Shown piece by piece: positions 42,827-55,647 of a DNA stretch of 64,000 bases (the stretch's first letter is position 1; every line of letters starts with the position of its first letter). The stretch spans positions 18,356,001 to 18,420,000 of the forward strand of contig JALDNG010000022.1 of NCBI GenBank assembly GCA_024349245.1. The letters run 5' to 3'. Origin of the DNA: Neodontobutis hainanensis (lineage: Eukaryota > Chordata > Actinopteri > Gobiiformes > Odontobutidae). The translations under genes and the position numbers were made by a program. The notes beneath the pieces are model-generated. The model saw only the letters and a program-made list of their open reading frames with translations. It searched no databases and was not told where the DNA came from.

Positions 42827-45382
42827 CTGAGGAGAGAAATAAGACAAGACACTAAAACAATTAATAAATGATTCCCCAGGATCTAAACTTGTACCTTGCC
42901 GAAAGAGAAAGAGGAAAACTCAAAAGTTAAATGTCCACCAATCGTAAAGGGTCAGTGAACAGCGCTTTGTCAAAGTGTACTCAGAGGATCAGAAAAGTAA
43001 AGTTGCAGAAATGTAAAGTTGCAGTAGTTATTCAAGTATCAGAAACTAGCGCACAATGCTTTTTATGTGTCCTGCTTTTCAGAAATTTAAATTGATAGTA
43101 CCTCAGTGCTGAGATGTTAAAGTAATTTACAGAGCAGTGAACGGGACAAACAACAGCGACTCGACGGATGTTGAGACAAACAAATCAATATTTCTGCTGC
43201 AAACTTTCATGTAGACACAGCACAAAGCTAATTACAATCCATTAACCGATAATGAAGCCAGAAGCAGTCTTTAATTTTCCACCAGCAAGGTCATAATTCA
43301 TTTAAATTACATAAAAAACTAAATAATATCTCTGGAAAAACTCCATTCAGCAAAGTTTTCAATACAATATAATGCTTTTTAACAGTCGAGTACGTAATGT
43401 TAAGGCTGTGAAATGTTAAAGAGGAAATGTAATGTTCAATGTCAAATGTAAACTAGTTTTAGATTAGTTTTTTAAGTACATTAGTAAGAAACAATATGCT
43501 GGATTTGTTGCAGACATCCTGCTGTCAAAGCTGTGAGAGACAAATGGGACTGGTAGGACAAGTCTACTGCCCAAAGTGGACACAAACACTACAAATCCTG
43601 CACACTGCACTAATATTTAAAGACCTTACTGTCCAAACATGTTCATTTAGTCTTTAGTTGGATTAAGGAGGCGAGTGTGATCCGGAAAGATCGTGATGAC
43701 AAAGGCACAACAGAACTGTGTAGATCAGCTGACATGTCACAATAACATCATGTGACTCTGAGGAAGACTACTGGAAGCCTAAGTGAAACTTGTAAAGGTA
43801 CGATACTCAAGAAACACTGTTATTAACAAACTTTAGGAAAAGTAAATCTACAGCCTTCTTCACTGGAGTGGGTTTGGGTCAGTGTGGAACATATACTTTC
43901 TTTAAAAGCAGTTCGAAGCTTAAAAAAAGGCTCAAATACAATCTCAGACAATCCTCCATTGTTTACAGAGACAGTTTTAGTCATTTTTATCAAATACCTG
44001 TTTGGGTTTTGGTTGAGATGGTCCAAGCCGCTCCAGGTGGGGTCCACATTTTTGTTGACCTCAGTGACTCCTATGTCTCCGATGAGACTAGGCTCCTTTC
44101 TCCTCAAAAGGTCGCTCATCTTTGGGCACAAATAAAATAATACAGAAAACCTTAGCTCTCAAGTCAAGTTTAAAGCACATTTCCAGCCTTTTCATGGTCA
44201 AAGATAACATATAACAGTATAATCTAAGCACTTCAGTCATAATTTATCCTTAAAAGCACAGCTTCACAATCCAAGCATAATCAAAGACTGATAGATCTGT
44301 CATTAACCTTACTGCCACTGAGAAATAATCCACGTTTTTATGTTCCATTTAGTTTATGGCTGCATTCAACAAATACAAAATAAACTGCTAAAGTGTGTTG
44401 ATACTGAACTTAAAGAGGCTTCTCGTTAGAAAACACTCAGCAGTTATTCTATAGGGCTTCACTATTTTCATCATAAGTTCTCCTCAAACACTGTTTTTAA
44501 TTCACAAAGATGCAGACTGACACCAACATCAGCTGCTGCTGATAAACACTGGCCATATTTGATCAAGGGACAACATTTAGGAGTGTTTTTTCTTAAAATA
44601 TGACATGGCACGATATGTTTATAAAAAGAAAAAGACGCTCTGTACCCGTTTTGAAAATGGAAAATGTACTGATGTATATTATTGTACAGATTTCTGTGGA
44701 TTAGACCAGTGTTTCCTCAGAAGACCCATATTTCACGAGAACAAATGATTTATGACTTTACATTTTTTTAGTGTTTTAATAATATCATATCTTCATCTTA
44801 TTTTCAGTTTTCTTTCTTTCTAATGCCATTTAATCAATTTTATCATTCCTGTTTAGTGTCCTACTACAGTGTTTTTTTCCTTTCATAGTGTCATTTCTGA
44901 TCACATCCAGTATCAGTATTTCCAACAATATATATTTTTTTAATCCAAATAAATAAATCCAGTGCCTCTTTTTTAGGGTTTGACCAAATGTTTGGGAACC
45001 ACAGGTCTAAAAAAATACAAACTGCCATTTTAATGTTTTTTGTAGCACTCACCTTTTTCTTTTTGTTCTTTTCTCTTTACCTGTTTAAAATAAATCCTTT
45101 AATTCATTCGGCCATTCACACTGATATAGTTCTTGTTTAACATAAGCTACATTTTCCAGCACTTACAACACAATATATGAAGAGCAGAAACTGTCACAAC
45201 CTTAGCTTTCCCCAGATTGATGGCGTTCTTCAGTCTCTGCTGTCCTCCAGACGAAGGGGAGTCTCCGGAGCCGCTGCCCAGGCTGGAGTTCACTGCACCT
45301 GGAGAACGTCGAGTCGAACCCGGTCTGGAAACCTGTGGACTCTGCCTCTGAGCGCTGGAGTTCTCAAACATGCTCTGATCCA
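42268..45382 (-). CDS. C1orf226 orthologue, function unknown
   Basis: Three exons (45382-45201, 44119-43998, 42826-42268) join in phase. From the ATG at 45371 the protein is about 283 aa; human C1orf226 is about 272. Shared landmarks in order: MFEN start, LKN...NLGKAK, DLLRRKEPS, GVTEVNK, FPRLDPPPP, KRLPRALKTTQDMMISS, SIPDLINKD, and a C-terminus PDLLSFE identical to human. No known domain. It is Ser/Pro/Glu-rich and likely disordered. It sits on the same strand downstream of NOS1AP, as in human, and its first exon starts with an in-phase splice acceptor rather than a promoter. It may therefore be read as alternative 3' exons of NOS1AP. The donor after the first exon is ambiguous by one codon (45201 or 45198). 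Confidence 0.85.
43998..44119 (-). CDS. C1orf226-like exon 2
   Basis: 40 codons plus two bases: MSDLLRRKEPSLIGDIGVTE, then VNKNVDPTW...NQNPN. Acceptor GTGCCCAAAG, donor ACAG|GTATTT. RRKEPS and GVTE.NK are the conserved family landmarks. Confidence 0.85.
44707..45004. mobile_element. Possible degraded hAT-like MITE
   Basis: The left end TAGACCAGTGTTTCCTCAG and right end GTTTGGGAACCACAGGTCTA resemble hAT termini (CAGTGGTTCCC type) in inverted orientation. The interior is non-coding and AT-rich. The flanking octamers do not match well, so the call is tentative. Confidence 0.45.
45201..45382 (-). CDS. C1orf226-like exon 1 (MFEN exon)
   Basis: Acceptor TTTCTGTCCTTAG, then TGGATCAGAGC before ATG. 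From the ATG it encodes 57 codons ending NAINLGKAK. The possible donors are AAG|GTTGTG and GTT|GTGACA, neither strong. The frame is open back to the acceptor (DQS-M), so the exon can also be internal. Confidence 0.75.
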
Positions 45383-47678
45383 CTAAGGACAGAAAACAGA
45401 GGAGGATTATTATTACTATTAATCTTATTTTATGAACGGGGTTTGTTACAAAGAAGACCTTCAGGTTTGTGACAGATATGACGGATACTACAGTGGACAC
45501 AAAAACACAAAAATACCAGTGTTTTTTACAAATTGTATTAAGTGATTACAGTTTAAACTGATTTATTCTGAACTTTTTCAATGATACATTTGCCCTTCTG
45601 AATTTATTGTAGTTAGCAGCAATGTAGATCTATCACTACAAAAAAAAAAAAAACACATTGGTTTAAGACTGTAATTTAAATACATTGTCACTGATACATG
45701 ACGTACATATTTCCTACTTTGTTAACTGTATTTGAACTAGATAAGATGGAAAATGCACTTGTACAACAGCTCTTAGAAACTGCTAAAGTGCATGAAGTAA
45801 AAGAAAGGTGTGCATGCAATAGAATAAAAAAAAGTATATACATTTTCAGCAGCATTTTAAATAGAATAAAATATGAAGGTTAAATTAAACAAAAACAAAA
45901 GCTATACACATTTTACAAAGTAAAGTAAAGAGTGACAAAACTGGACATTGCAGTTTTCTGGGTTCTAGATACTTTTATGTTGTTTACCGTAAATACTTAT
46001 TGATTTAAAATTACCAACCTAATGTGACTTACTGCTCTTTTAATTATGTTAAGGTTTTTGAGATCAATATTGGTCGTGAAAACAGTTAATCTTGAGAAAA
46101 AACAAACTGCTTCAAATGTTTGTGCATTTAGTCTTTTGGCCAGAAACAGAAAAACTCTAATGTTGCTCTGAAGCCATCTTAACAAACACATGCAAAACAT
46201 GCTTAATTTGTGTCGCTCGAGTTCCACAGCTTGTATTTTAAAATCCAGCCTTGACCAAAAGTAACTGTGTTGCTTTGTGGAAACCTCTGGGTTCCATTTA
46301 AATCCAATGTAGTCTTCCTTTTGGCGATCTTTACTTTGAACAACACAGCTTGGTACATAATCAAGGGGCACAAGGCAGATCAGTGCAAGACATAAAAACC
46401 AGGCAACTAAACAGAAAAAAAAGAAATGTAATGGTAAAATCATAAAACATGCAAATATTACTGTCATCAATAGATGAAAGAGCAATGGACTAAAATGAAA
46501 CACAAGTAGTAACCGTCTTACCTTTAGAGTGAACATGTTTCTCGGAAAGCATTTAAGTAAAAATACATTAGGATCAATACTGTTGTGTGTAAAAACAAGG
46601 AAAGGTAAAAACACAGCACAGCCAACAACTGTATGAAGTTTGAGACCAACAATAATCTATCTGCACTTTTATTAAAGACACTGTTGACAAATGATGACAC
46701 TGTTGAGGCTGGAGTAATATTAAGGATTAAATTTGATAATGTATTTTGTCGACAGCTTGAGTTCATAAAAACGCTACATTCTGAAAAACACAATGGATTT
46801 TGGGGTCTTGCAAATTAGAAAGACGTAGACTGCTCCTGGACCAATTCTCTTTCTTAATATCATCACTAAAGCAACTTAAAGAAATGCCCAAATCAAAATA
46901 TTACAGAAGTATAAGTCGCATCACATTGTGTGTTTGTTTTATATATATTATATATTTACTATAGTCATAGTTATTCTAACACAAAAGCTGCAAAAGGTCA
47001 ACACAAAACTAATTTCCATCAAACTAAAATTAGCCTCAGTACTCAGTGGAAAGAGTAATCCCAGATAATCTCTAAACCCTGATTACATCTTTGTAAACAC
47101 GGCAGAGCGAGGCGACCTGACACAGACGCTCGATACAGAGCAATTACTGCCACAAACCTCCACCATGTATACTTATAGCCAGGCCCGCTGACAGAACTGA
47201 TGGGGCCCTTGACAAACCCTATGGCCAGAGGCCCCCTATATTATTTTGTCCATAATACTAAAACATAGGAGGGCTTAGTTTTGGGCCCCCCAGACCCTAA
47301 GGCCCAGGACAACTGTTCTGTCACCTGCCCTGCTTAGAGCGCAACATTAAAAACACAATCCTATGAGAAAAAGTGATCCTAGGAACAGCGGATAATCAAA
47401 GGTCACTGGTGTCCGGGCCCTCTCTAGGACCCCTTTCAAACCATGTGTCTGTCTTTTTTTTTTCTGGAGACATGAGACCAGCTTGAATCATTTGTCATTA
47501 GATTAGTTTTTACATTCCTGCTTTATCTGCAAAATTACACTGGTCTTTGATTAATCAAAACAGTGCTTTTTGACCATTTACCATCATTAGAAAGTTTATT
47601 TTGAGTTTAAGTAATTGTTGCACTAAAGCCAGACCAAGTGTTTTCAGCACCTAGTAAAAGACTCATGAGTACAACTGC
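45383..47678. other. AT-rich stretch between NOS1AP and C1orf226 exons
   Basis: One longer open frame (205 codons, minus strand, 45997-46614) has a hydrophobic N-terminal half, but no family was recognised and no splice context supports it. Otherwise nothing. Confidence 0.35.
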
Positions 47679-48550
47679 CATCCACCCATCCATTCACCCA
47701 CCCATCCACCCATCCACCCATCCACCCATCAATCCGTCCACCCATCCATCAAGCCATCAATCCGCCCACCTGTCGACCCATCCATCAATCCATCCGTCCA
47801 CCCACCCATCCATCAATCCGTCCACCTGTCGACCCATCCATCAATCCATCCATCCGTCCACCCATCAATCCGTCCACCCGTCGACCCATTCATCATTCCA
47901 TCCATCCATCCATCCACCCATCCATCCATCCATCCATCTGTCCACCCATCCATCAATCCATCTGTCCACCCATCCATCCATCCATCCATCTGTCCACCCA
48001 TCCATCCATCCATCCGTCCACCCATCCATCAATCCATCTGTCCACCCATCCATCCATCCACCCATCAATCCGTCCACCCATTCATCAATCCATCCATCCA
48101 TCCGTCCACCCATCCATCAATCCATCTGTCCACCCATCCATCCATCCACCCATCAATCCGTCCATCCATCCATCCACCCATCCACCCACCCATCAATCAA
48201 TCCATCCGTCCACCCGTCGACCCATCCATCTGTCCAACCGTCCACCCATCCATCTGTCCAACCGTCCACCCGTCCACCCATCCATCCATCCACCCATCCA
48301 TCCACCCATCAATCAATCCATCCGTCCACCCGTCGACCCATCCATCTGTCCAACCGTCGACCCATCCATCCACCCATCCACCAATCAATCCATCCGTCCA
48401 CCCATCAATTCGTCTACCCGTCGACCTATCCATCCATCAACCAATCCATCCGTCCACCCATCAATCCGTCCACCCGTCGACCCATCCATCCATCCATCCA
48501 CTCATTTGTCCATCCATCTGTCCATCTATTCGTCCATCCACCCGTCCGTC
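47679..48550. repeat. Large (CCAT/CCAC)n tandem array
   Basis: About 870 bp of tetranucleotide-based repeat (CCATCCAT, CCACCCAT, CCGTCCAC variants) with longer blocks repeated inside it. The tetramer register keeps several frames open, giving spurious proteins of up to 312 residues made of His, Pro, Ser and Ile. Confidence 0.97.
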
Positions 48551-48794
48551 GAGGGTGCCTATTTCAACAACTCTAGGCCTGCAATAGGAATAGAGTTTAA
48601 TTATTTTGAGAACGTGTATTTTATGTTTAAAAAGAACAAAAAAGGTACCTAGTGTTGCTTTAAGGCACATGGTTTACTACTACTTTAATGTGTCCTCAGA
48701 TTTGAACTCTCAGAAGATGTTCAGGGCTTGTCCAGCTCAAACACAACTTGAATAAGGTCAAACAAAGACCTAATCAGTCCAGCTGTGTTTTAAT

Positions 48795-48850
48795 GCCCGT
48801 TCCCCCAACTTCATACTGTCATTGTGTCCTTGGGCAAGGCACTTCACACT
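48795..48850 (+). mobile_element. SINE core fragment
   Basis: ACTTCATACTGTCATTGTGT followed by CCTTGGGCAAGGCACTT matches the core of the SINE family seen elsewhere in the window. No head or tail is left. Confidence 0.65.
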
Positions 48851-51089
48851 ATTCAGTGTGATATTTTGCACTATTCAGACTTGAACTCTGTTGTCTGTAT
48901 GTTGCTCGGATGTTTACATTACTACTTGATTAATTAATATGATTATAGAGTCTTTTTGCACTGGTCATTAAGTTTTCTACATTAAACCTACTACACTGTA
49001 AAATGCACACTGTTACATAACTGTTACATAATTCTGAAACTATAAAACTCAATCACTTCTACCCCATTGTAGTCTGCTGTGTATTTATTTTTAATGCTGA
49101 GCCAAGGCAATAAAACCTTGTTCTGTATACATTTGGTTGCATATCTGAATGAGAATAAAATCTGAATCTGTCTATTCCTCTGAATGAGCAGAAGGAAGTG
49201 TCAGCTTCATAAGCAATAAAATTAAGACTATGAAACGTTTACACCAGAAAACATGTCATAATCATTATAATATGTAGACACAAGGTAGTTGCTTCTCTGA
49301 TATGAAAAAAGAAGACTAACAAATCTTTCATAAGCACTACGTAACTCTTTAAGTCTTTCATTGGGTGCAACATTCTGAAAGGCTATGCAGTTTTTTGCAA
49401 GAAATACCAGAAAAGGATGTGAACAAGGCCTAAATGTGGTCAGGATTGCCCGAGAGTTAACAATGACGGCAGAAAATGTGCACAAATAAAGCCTGCTGGT
49501 TGAAGTTTGTCGTTAACAAGCACATCTAAAAGAGCGGTATCCAGGAGCTGCTGTGGCTAAATGATGCTTTGAAACATAGGCCTGAGCCTCTGAAGTTATG
49601 AACAACAATAATGAGCAGTGAATTCTTACAAAGTTGTGAGCTGCAAAGTTATAATGATTTCATAAATGTCAGCGGCTTTAGTTGCTTTTGTGAATTAAGG
49701 CAGTGGACATGGTTTTGAGCTTGGAGACTCTCATTAGGCTCTCAATGAACAAAGGGAGACGCAACATGAAGGTGACAAAGGAGCTTTACCTTCACTGGAC
49801 AAAAAATGAGATGTATTTATTACAGTTATTAAGTGAAGTCCTAAAGTAAATACCACAGAAGAAACGGTCACTGACTTTGGAACTAACTTTATATCTTCTT
49901 TTCAGAGAATGGGCATCAAAGAAGCAGAAATAATGGTATTGATCTGGAAAAAGGCAAAAAAATTGATTCTTTTCAAGTCTGTGACATTTGCTAAGGAAGG
50001 CCAAACAAAAAAAATTCTGTCCAACATTTTACCTTGATTTTTTTCAATCTTTGCAGCTCCTTGTTTATTTAAAGACTTCCACCAATAATCTTAAAATACT
50101 GCTTTAATCAAAGGTTAGCGCCAGCTCATAAATACAACTTACATTTATTCATTTTCTTTGCACTTTATTTCATTTGAATGAACGTTATGAACGTTTATAC
50201 TTTTACTTGATTTTATTTATGTTTTTTTTTTTTCATTTTTATGATGAGTTCTGGTTTTATGTTTAGGTCTCCTGTTAATATCTTTTGTGTTAATGGTCTC
50301 TGATGTCAATGTACAGCACTTTGGCTGGACTCTAACGATTTAATAAATAAAATTGGATTGGATTTACTAAATCCAGAGCCGCTCTTTCAAATCCTTATAG
50401 TCCTTATTTACAGTCAAAGATCCTGCTGTTTTTGGACTCTAAGGACTAATGAGTGCAGACTGGACACTGTCAAAGAAACACTGCTAAAGACAGCTCTATT
50501 AGCGCTGCACAACCAATACTCGAGCATGAGTTAGCTGTAGTCTGTAGCCATGTTTGAGTTGGTGAGATTTCTAGAGTTTAGAGTTCGGACTGGAAAAGGG
50601 TTGGATCAAAACTTTTTAATGTAAAATCTTTTTCAGCATTTTTTTATTATTATTTTTTTTAAATACCAGCCTATTATAAAAATGACAAAATAAAAAAGAC
50701 AGATGTCCGACAGAAAGATTAGTTCGAGACAGGCCTTCAGTGGCGCCAGATCCTAAGTTTGGATTACTCTTTTAGCGACTCACATCTGGAGCTCCACATG
50801 GTCCGGATTTAGAGCCAAGCCAAAACCCGAGTGAGGCCTGGCCTTTAGCTGTTCGCTGAGGGAGCTTCAAAGAGGGCTGCCACCGCGTCCAGATGTCGGC
50901 ACACCAGAACATCTGGACTGAACATGAAAACCATTTACTCAAATATGAAGGATATCAGAGCCAATAAAATGCACTGAGAAGAACGTTTAATATGAGTTTA
51001 GAACCACTTTGGAGAGGCTAAAGTCCTGCTTTTGAAGAGAAGCCTAAATTACAGTATTTTAAAGAACAATAGATATAAAAAAAAAATTC
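48851..51089. other. Intervening DNA with one retroposon-like tail
   Basis: No exon recognised. At 50,310-50,362, TACAGCACTTTGGCTGGACT followed by AATAAATAAAATTGGATTGG looks like a retroposon 3' tail, but the body is not identifiable. Confidence 0.35.
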
Positions 51090-51480
51090 TGTCTAAAAAC
51101 CATGGCCTCAGACTTGCCAGTGCTTCTTCAAACCCGGCTGCTGAAATCCTGTCCACAAAAAGGACCAGTGACAAATAGTCCTGCTGGAGTCCAACATGTC
51201 TGATTTACGGCAAAGGCAAACCAAGCTCCTGCTTTGATTGAGACCAGAGCACCCTCCACCGGAGCCGGGAGGGACTGGTTGGGCAAACTCCACCGAACCC
51301 TCGAGTCCTGGGAGGATACAGAGCTGGTCAAGTGTTCCAACCCCGAGATGAACACCATGTCCCCCTCCTGAATCTCTAAATGGTAACTCCTGACCTCTCG
51401 CAGAACCTCAGGCTACTTCTCCACAAACAGAGTGAGATTCAGTGTCCCATCAGTGAGTCTCTGCGTCCGAGGATCAATTG
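51090..51480 (-). mobile_element. Internally deleted LINE copy
   Basis: Blocks match the LINE at 58908-62236 in the same orientation: AACCATGG.CTCAGACTTG, GAAATCCTGTCCA, CAAACCAAGCTCCTGCT, GACTGGTTGGGCAAACTCC and AGAGCTGGTC (reverse transcriptase part). A segment matching the 5' endonuclease part follows directly (TCGCAGAACCTCAGGCTAC, GTGTCC..AG..TC.GTGTCCG). About 1.6 kb between these parts is absent. Heavily diverged and dead. Confidence 0.8.
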
Positions 51481-53398
51481 TTGAGAGACAAAGATAGTTT
51501 TTTGATTCTCTGCCTCAACAGTTTCTGTCTCAACAACATCATCATCTCTGAGGACTTACTGACCCCAGCCTCTCAGACATCGTCAAGTGTCTAGATATGC
51601 ACTCAACCCGACTATCACAGAGATCAACTCACAAACCAGAGGAGACGATACACACAGGCATTTTTCTGAAGAGGCCACGGCTAAAGCTGGAGTTACAAAG
51701 ACACAACACATAAAGTTTGGGTTTGACTTTCACTCCAGAAGCTAAAACGTCAAACAAAAACAGATCAAACTGATCCATAAAAAGACATGTAGACGTAAAC
51801 AGCTCTGATCACGTCACCTTTTTTTTTTTTTTTTTTAAACATCAAGTCTATTGACATTTTCAGGCTGTAAATGCACTTCTAATTTCCCCAGGTACGTGGT
51901 TTTAACTGCTGCCTTTGCAACTTAACGAAGAGATGTCAGACCTTCATACATCAGAGACAGTTAAGAACAAGCATCAGAGAAAAAATGGGCAGAACACAAG
52001 AGAAAATATATCCGATCAAAGCAAACAAGACGCGAATAACAAAGAAGTGCTGTGGCAAATAAGACGCTGAACTGCGATAATCCCTGGTGTGTTTGAGTTT
52101 GACACAACGCTCTGTTTCCTTTCATCCGAGGAAAGAAGTGTGGGCAAACACTTTAAAGTAACGCTTAATTGTGTCTTGAAAATAGGGTAACACTGACAGT
52201 TGTGGGAGTTTAATAAGCTCTGGCTGGTTTGAAATGTCTGGATACTTTGATCAAATGAAGTGGTTTAGACTAAAATTCAACAAAACAAAACTAAAGTGGA
52301 CCAAACGCTGCTCGTCAAGGGCCACACGAGTTGTTTTTTGGGACAAATAAATAACTTTTGATCCATTTCGATCCATCAGTTCATCTTCACATGCCTTTGG
52401 GTGGTAGCATAGGGCGAACAGACACCTCGAGAACTGACCCCAGGCCTTTCTGATGCGAGACAAGGAGTGCTAAATATTCTTAATCAGATCTAAAATGGAC
52501 ATAAATGCTAAAGTAAAAAGGTCGGACAGAGACCCACTCCTCTAAAGACGCTCTTAGATGATACTTTAAAGATGGCTGACAGGACTGGATCTCATCAAAC
52601 AGAACTACTCGATATTTGTGGGGTTAAAGTTAATATTCAACACATTCTGGGACTTAAGCTGCTGAAACAGTTTATCTTTAACCAACATCTTTTCAAAGCC
52701 CACAGACACAGTGAGAATTGGCCCAGCTCCCTCCAAATCTCTAAATCATAAAGCCGCCAGATGCTGCACTACTCTCTTCTCTGTGGAGTTATGTCTCATG
52801 GAAAAAAAGACACAACTATGCAGCTTTTCTCATTGAACAAAACACTGTCTTTAATACTGCATTGTGCCTGGGACCTTACACACAGCTGGGTTTAAACAGA
52901 TCAGACCACTTTGATTGGCTTTTGTGAAAGTTTGGTTTATGGGAAAAGCTCCCAGAAAATACAAACAGCGCTCCTTGAGGTCCATTTAATCCCGGATTAA
53001 CATAAATGAAAAAGTGAGGACAAGTGGAGAGAACATGCTCGGCTCGTTGAGTTGAAAAGACACAAAGAGGACGAGTCAAGGACAGAGTGGAGCTGGTTTG
53101 TGGAGGAAAATAGAAAACATAATGCGTACAGTAGGATTTAGTTTAAAAATAGTCTTCGATTAATGTCCGACAAAGGGTTTTTCTCTCAGTCCCTTCAAAG
53201 ATTTTGCTGGTCTTTCGAGTCGTTAAGTCTTTTCAAAGTGTCACTGGCATTGTTCACAAAGAGATTCATTCATAAAATATAAAGCATTGAAAATAATTAA
53301 ACAGAACATTTTAAAGTGAATTCAATCAGTTAGCGACAGTAGGCTTTATGGATGAAACAAGATTGTAACGTGAAATGTAGTTGTCTCAGTGGCTTGTA
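51481..53398. other. Intervening DNA, nothing recognised
   Basis: No exon or named repeat apart from a T run at about 51,820-51,836. Confidence 0.3.
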
Positions 53399-53517
53399 TG
53401 AGGTATTTGTGAATGGCAGGTGTGGAATTATAAAGCCTTGATTTGAAAGGTTTATTGTGGTTTAAAAATGACTCATGTTCTGAGGTATTTGTGAGCAGTA
53501 GGTGTGGGGCTATAAAT
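53399..53517. repeat. Imperfect direct repeat, about 36 bp, two copies
   Basis: TGAGGTATTTGTGA followed by a variable ATGGCAGG/GCAGTAGG part and TGTGG..TATAAA occurs at 53399-53434 and again at 53481-53517. Confidence 0.7.
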
Positions 53518-55202
53518 TAATAAAAAAAATTGTCGTACAATTGCTTAATTTGGAGCTTGTAATAAAAGTCCAAGGCTCACACATCCAAAGAGAGACTGTA
53601 TTTTTTTATTGTAGCTCTTCATCGGTCAAAACTTTACTGGGACAATAAAACAGGTTCCAATGTCCAAATTGTCTTGAGTTGTGTGTTTTTAATGTAATAA
53701 CTGCCACAAATGTAATAAACCACAGACTTAAAAAAGAAATTGGCGTGGTTTTAATGGATTTAACCCACAAAAGTAATAATTTCCCACAAGACCTGTTGCC
53801 TACTGCAAACATAATAGCTGCACAGACAAAATAAAAATCTGCTTTTACTAGTTAAAAAACAAACAAATATTTGATTAGAATTTGTGTCAGTTTTGTGAAC
53901 CAGTAAACGTTAGTTAAAAGATAATATTTGTTTTATTTTTTGTTAATTTTCTCTTTACATTTTTGGTGCGTTATTACACTTATAGTGAACCTGTCCCACA
54001 CGTGATAAACTGCTGCAAATGTTATTAAATTTGATCATTTTGTATTATGTTCCCAGTGAGCTACAGCTCTTATATTTATGAGAAATTATTACTTTTGTGG
54101 GTTTATCCCATTAAAACCATGCTGAATTGATTATGTTTGTGGTTTAAATAAATTAGTTCTTATAGTTATAGTTAGTACAGTTACCAGGGCTCTTGCGTTT
54201 AGGAATATACTATTAAAAATATAAAAAAATGTATTGTTTGTTGTGTAAATTTGCTAAATCTAAACTTTGTTTAGAAGGTATTTTGGTTTTTATAAAATGC
54301 ATGCGCTAAATCTAATAGAAGTCAACAAATGCCCTGCACAAACCACTGAGAAAAAACAGACTTTAGTTTGTTCTTTGAGGAAAAATGGTTGTGGATGAGA
54401 AAAAAGAGGCACAGAAATAAAACAAGAGCCATAAAGACATTTGAAGTTTGTGCATGATAACGCATTTAGATGAGACATTAACTTGGCTGGAGGAAAAGGT
54501 CCAGATAAAAGAGGTGAGACTGATGCTTCAGAATGTGTTCAACGCAATGATAAACTCATTATAAAGCAGATTTACAATAATATCATAAGTGTTTTTATAA
54601 TATATACATTTTCAGGAACTAATTCCATGAATTGTTTGCATTAAAGTAGAAACGTGATCTGAAAAACAAACGGAACTAACATAAAACAAAGTAACTCTCA
54701 TGATTCAAGCTAAGGTAGATTCTCTATAAATGCATGAATTAAAGGTGTTCCGATTAGGATTATTGATGCCGATCACCTAAATCCTTATTGACTGATACCG
54801 ATCACAGATCATGGGGTCTATGTACTTTGAGAAACTCATTCTTAAAAACACAGAAGCCTATTTTAAATATTATTTATTAGGGGGTGGTAAAACAAAAGGG
54901 TAATACACTGACAATGTTTCCTTTTCTTGATTTATTTTCTTAGTTTTATCAAAAACAACAATGTAACTTGTGCCTTATTACGGTCAGCCCCCAGCTGTAC
55001 ATAACTGGAACAAATAACAATAATTAAGGAACAAATGACAGGCACAAACTGAAGTGCTACATAAACCAGAAAAGAAAATGGAATATAGACTTCTCAAACT
55101 AATGTAACTAACAGTATTAATTGAACGTATTTCTTCAAGAAAGTCTGTAACAAAAGCCCATTACTAAATATTTTTTTAAAGTTGATGGTGGTCATGTGGT
55201 CA
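53518..55202 (-). other. Downstream flank, possibly NOS1AP 3' UTR end
   Basis: AT-rich. Minus-strand AATAAA hexamers near 54,924 and 54,873 could end the NOS1AP transcript. No coding exon was seen. Confidence 0.35.
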
Positions 55203-55275
55203 GAAAGCAGCGTGTGTGTTTAATGTTTATGTTAATATGTTAATAGCATAAACATTAAACACACAAGTTGCTTTC
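55203..55275. repeat. 29-bp near-perfect hairpin, 73 nt overall
   Basis: The arms 55203-55231 and 55247-55275 are complementary at 27 of 29 positions around a 15-base loop. The shared inner arm reads TGTGTGTTTAATGTTTATG. On the NOS1AP strand it lies about 370 nt after the stop codon. The size resembles a microRNA precursor, but a foldback transposon is at least as likely. Confidence 0.9.
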
Positions 55276-55289
55276 CGCAGTGGCAAACT

Positions 55290-55455
55290 GAGCCACTCAG
55301 TGGTAGAGCGTTTGTCCCTTAACCAGAAGGCTGGTGGCTCAATTCTCACTCTCCCCACAGTTCATACTGTCGTTGTGTCCTTGGGCAAGGCACTTAACCC
55401 TCCTTGCCTCCAGTGGCTTTGGATAAACGCATCTGCTAAATGTAAATAAATGTAG
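55290..55455 (+). mobile_element. tRNA-derived SINE, short form
   Basis: The head has box A-like CACTCAGTGGTAGAGC and box B-like GGTGGCTCAATTCTC. The core TTGTGTCCTTGGGCAAGGC leads into the tail GGCTTTGGATAAACGCATCT then GCTAAATG, the same tail type as at 1-204. It lies downstream of the NOS1AP stop, probably in its 3' UTR in antisense. Confidence 0.8.
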
Positions 55456-55647
55456 TAGGTTTTCAGACTTTCTTGATATCAAAATATATCTTTCAATTTA
55501 GACTAAAATTAAAATAAATAGCTTTTTGATACCCATTTTTTTTCCTTTCTTTTGTCCTGACCCTAGTGAGCACTGAGGTTTGTCTGCTACATTTAGATTC
55601 TGTGAAAAGCCAGTGACACTTTTCTACTGTCAGTTAAAATAAACATG

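Noticed and set aside
47638..48576. 312-codon open frame rich in His, Pro and Ser
   Set aside because: It is the translation of the CCAT/CCAC tandem array. Opposite-strand frames there are equally open for the same reason.
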